The notes under the pieces: generated by a model | Told to the model about the DNA's origin: nothing | What the model saw: the letters and a program-made list of their open reading frames with translations, nothing else | Databases searched by the model: none | Shown here: positions 33,203-34,886 of the stretch, one piece after another | Position numbering within the stretch: the stretch's first letter is position 1 | Layout of the letters: each line of letters opens with the position of its first letter | Assembly (NCBI RefSeq): GCF_023509525.1 | Contig: NZ_JAKNCJ010000014.1 | Coordinates: 1 to 34,886 of the forward strand | DNA length: 34,886 nt | Direction: 5' to 3' | From: Brachybacterium equifaecis | GTDB taxonomy: Bacteria; Actinomycetota; Actinomycetes; Actinomycetales; Dermabacteraceae | Position numbers and translations under genes: made by a program

Positions 33203-34562
33203 ACCACTGAATCTCGATGACGACGGCGAGTGGGCCGGAGAGTGGTGGCTGCCCGACGAGCCCGACCACAAGGTGCCGGGCACCCTTCGGTACACGAGCG
33301 CTGATGGGCTGGCGCTCACGTTGATAGGCACGTTCGAGGACCGCATCAGCACGACGATCTCTCCCGGCGTGGTGGCATTTCATGAAGGACGCCGAACGTG
33401 GGAGGTGATCCACGGTGCTGCCGAGCAGCGAGAGATCACTCTCTTCGGCTGCGTCCCGAACGGCGGCAAACGCACGTACGGCGCACGCGTCCAGACTCCT
33501 GACAAGCAGACCATCACGTCCATCACTGGCCTCATCGGAGCGCATGTCAGCGGTGAAGACGAGGTGGTGTTCTCGGTAGCGGAGGTCTCCGTGGACAACC
33601 TCGGGGTCTGGGGAGCAACGTCTGTATTCGAGGGCTTCTGGGGCGCTCCCAGAGGCCGTCCCGATGGCAGCGGCACCATCTCTGTGAAGCCGGTGGAGGC
33701 TCAGACGGTCAAGGCCGATGGAGCCGAGTTCATTCTTGCGCACCGCCACACCCTGCCGTTCTTCGATCAACGTCAGGGCGGGACTACAGGCCGTGTGCGT
33801 GACACGACGTTCGTGCGGATCGTCCGGGAGACGCCGTTCTCATGGCGCGAGGCGATGAGGCTCGCCCGAACGGTCCAGGACCTGATCGCACTGGCGACAC
33901 ATCGTGCCGCAGGAGTGATCTGGCTGCGGTTGAGGCTGGCGGAGGGCGATGTGGAGCCTGAGCCGACCAGGCCGCAACGCGAGTCGAACGTCGAGGTGAT
34001 CTACTCGCCCTCGAAAGTGGGCGATCACGATGCGAAGGTCATCGAGCCGCACCGTGTGTTCTTCACATGCGAGACGCTTCCGTTCGAGGAGGTCATCCCT
34101 CGCTGGTGCAAGGTGCACGAGCAGCTGCAATCGGCGCTGAACATGATCCTTGGGCTCCGCTACGCGCCCGCTGAGTACATCGAGAACAACCTCCTGACGG
34201 CGGTCGGAGCGGCTGAGGTGCTGCATCGCGGTCTTGACATAGACGAGCCGCCGATGCCGCGTGAAGAGTTCAAGCCGATGCGTGAAGCGATGCTGACGCA
34301 CGTGCCTGAGCAGCATCGTGAGCGCATCAAGGGCTCCCTCCGTAATGACCCCACGTTGCGCGAACGGTTGTTCGCCCTTGCGGCTCGGTGGTGTCATAGC
34401 GTCGAAGCAACACTCCCGGCCGGCGGGGGTCTGATCGGTGGAGTGTGCGGATGGCGCGGGTGGGGTTGTCGTTCAGTGACAGGTCGGAGATCTCGACGGC
34501 CTCGAAAGCGGGCTGGTCGGTGCGGAGGATCGCCCGTCACCTGGGGCGTTGCCCGTCGGTGA
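33192..34562 (+). pseudogene. ApeA-like HEPN abortive-infection gene, cut by IS30-family insertion
   Basis: The first ~399 residues read as an ApeA-type anti-phage protein. The N-terminal domain has GEWWLPDEPDHKVPGTLRYTSADGLALTLIGTF. The C-terminal part begins the HEPN region: CKVHEQLQSALNMILGLRYAPAEYIENNLLTAVGAAEVLHRGLDIDEPP...HRERIKGSLRNDPTLRERLFALAAR. At about 34388 the sequence turns into IS DNA, and the frame runs on with unrelated Gly/Arg-rich residues to 34562. The HEPN catalytic R-x4-6-H motif, expected near the C-terminus, is missing, so the product should lack RNase activity. The GTG start at 33192 overlaps the DUF6119-like gene by 11 nt. The rest of the gene may lie beyond the IS, outside the window. 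Confidence 0.82.
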
Positions 34563-34886
34563 TCTCGCGGGAGCTTCACCGGAACTCGACGAAGACCCGC
34601 GGCTACCAAGCCGTGACCGCAGACGTCAGAGCGCAGCGTTGGCGGGCTCGCCCGCAGCAGCGGAAGGTCGCTCGGGATCCGGTGCTGCAGGCGAGGGTGG
34701 AGGCCGACCTGGCCGCGTCGTGGACGCCGAACGAGATAGCGGGCCGGTTGCGTCTGGAGGCGACAGACCCGACCGTTGAACGCATGGCGAACTCTCCTGA
34801 CGCACGCGGCCGAACCGTCTCCGGTGAGGCTATCTACCAGTACATCTACGCAATCCCGAAGGGTGAGCTCGCCCGCAAGGGCATCT
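34389..34886 (+). mobile_element. IS30-family insertion sequence (partial)
   Basis: Starts just after the last ApeA-like codon that fits the family (Arg at 34386-34388) and continues past the window. The left end GGTGTCATAGCG...AAGCAACACTCC is the presumed terminal inverted repeat; the matching right end is not visible, so the exact edge is uncertain by a few bases. Confidence 0.7.
34451..34886 (+). CDS. IS30-family transposase, N-terminal part
   Basis: The frame from ATG 34451 to the window end (145 codons, open) begins MARVGLSFSDRSEISTASK and has the IS30 helix-turn-helix AGWSVRRIARHLGRCPSVISREL with HRNSTKTRGYQAVTAD after it. WTPNEIAGRL and TVSGEAIYQYIYA are further family signatures. The DDE catalytic domain lies outside the window. 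It interrupts the ApeA-like gene and is in the same orientation. Confidence 0.9.
   Translation, partial: MARVGLSFSDRSEISTASKAGWSVRRIARHLGRCPSVISRELHRNSTKTRGYQAVTADVRAQRWRARPQQRKVARDPVLQARVEADLAASWTPNEIAGRLRLEATDPTVERMANSPDARGRTVSGEAIYQYIYAIPKGELARKGI

Larger units (their letters stand above)
20572..34886. mobile_element. Integrated genomic island with serine recombinase and defence block (right end outside window)
   Basis: It starts at the 3' end of tRNA-Val, next to a large serine recombinase, and carries a type I restriction-modification locus, a DUF6119-like gene, an ApeA-like gene and an IS30-family element. By eye its base composition is less GC-rich than the aceE-fab core. No second copy of the tRNA 3' segment is visible before the window ends. 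Confidence 0.75.

Overview
The window is very GC-rich DNA from an actinobacterium. Strong Shine-Dalgarno sequences, many 1-4 nt gene overlaps, GTG/TTG starts, leaderless-looking promoters, and a conserved actinobacterial core block (aceE, fabD-fabH-acpP-fabF, DUF3145, DUF3052) point to the Micrococcales. A Brachybacterium-like (Dermabacteraceae) host is plausible, but this is inference only. Two accessory regions flank the core block.

Region A (1-2454): the 5' 818 codons of a secreted surface protein on the minus strand. It has a signal peptide, a GH64 beta-1,3-glucanase domain, and then Rib/alpha-like tandem repeats that run off the window.

Region B (about 2675-10769): a phage-like integrated element ending in a tyrosine integrase beside a CAU-anticodon tRNA. 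It carries an NrdH redoxin, a multi-HTH protein, a D12-class DNA adenine methylase, two paralogous small beta-barrel-like proteins, an MmcB/PD-(D/E)XK-like protein and several unknown small genes. Four of its genes start exactly 7 nt after the same bipartite motif (GGACTGA-like, 14 bp, GTACATC-like). This suggests a dedicated leaderless promoter set. A TnpB-only IS200/IS605-type element (about 6957-8449), whose tnpB is preceded by a fifth copy of the motif, interrupts one of these genes. Removing the element restores a 145-codon frame and predicts the TAM-like flank and the guide.

Region C (10931-20571): chromosomal core. It holds tRNA-Asn, an OsmC-like protein coupled to peptide deformylase, DUF3145, the type II fatty-acid synthesis cluster (fabD, fabH, acpP, fabF), a short GntR regulator, pyruvate dehydrogenase E1 (aceE), DUF3052 and tRNA-Val. 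acpP is bracketed by two strong hairpins.

Region D (20572 to the window end): a second integrated island that abuts and overlaps the 3' end of tRNA-Val. A large serine recombinase is followed by a compact co-directional defence block: hsdM, hsdS, a small unknown protein, an AlbA_2/HATPase/winged-helix regulator-like gene with three 21-bp-period operator-like repeats just upstream, hsdR, a DUF6119/TIGR04141-like protein, and an ApeA-like HEPN gene. The ApeA-like gene is cut by an IS30-family element before the end of its HEPN domain. The block combines type I restriction-modification, a probable internal regulatory switch in front of the regulator/hsdR genes, and a coupled DUF6119-ApeA pair.
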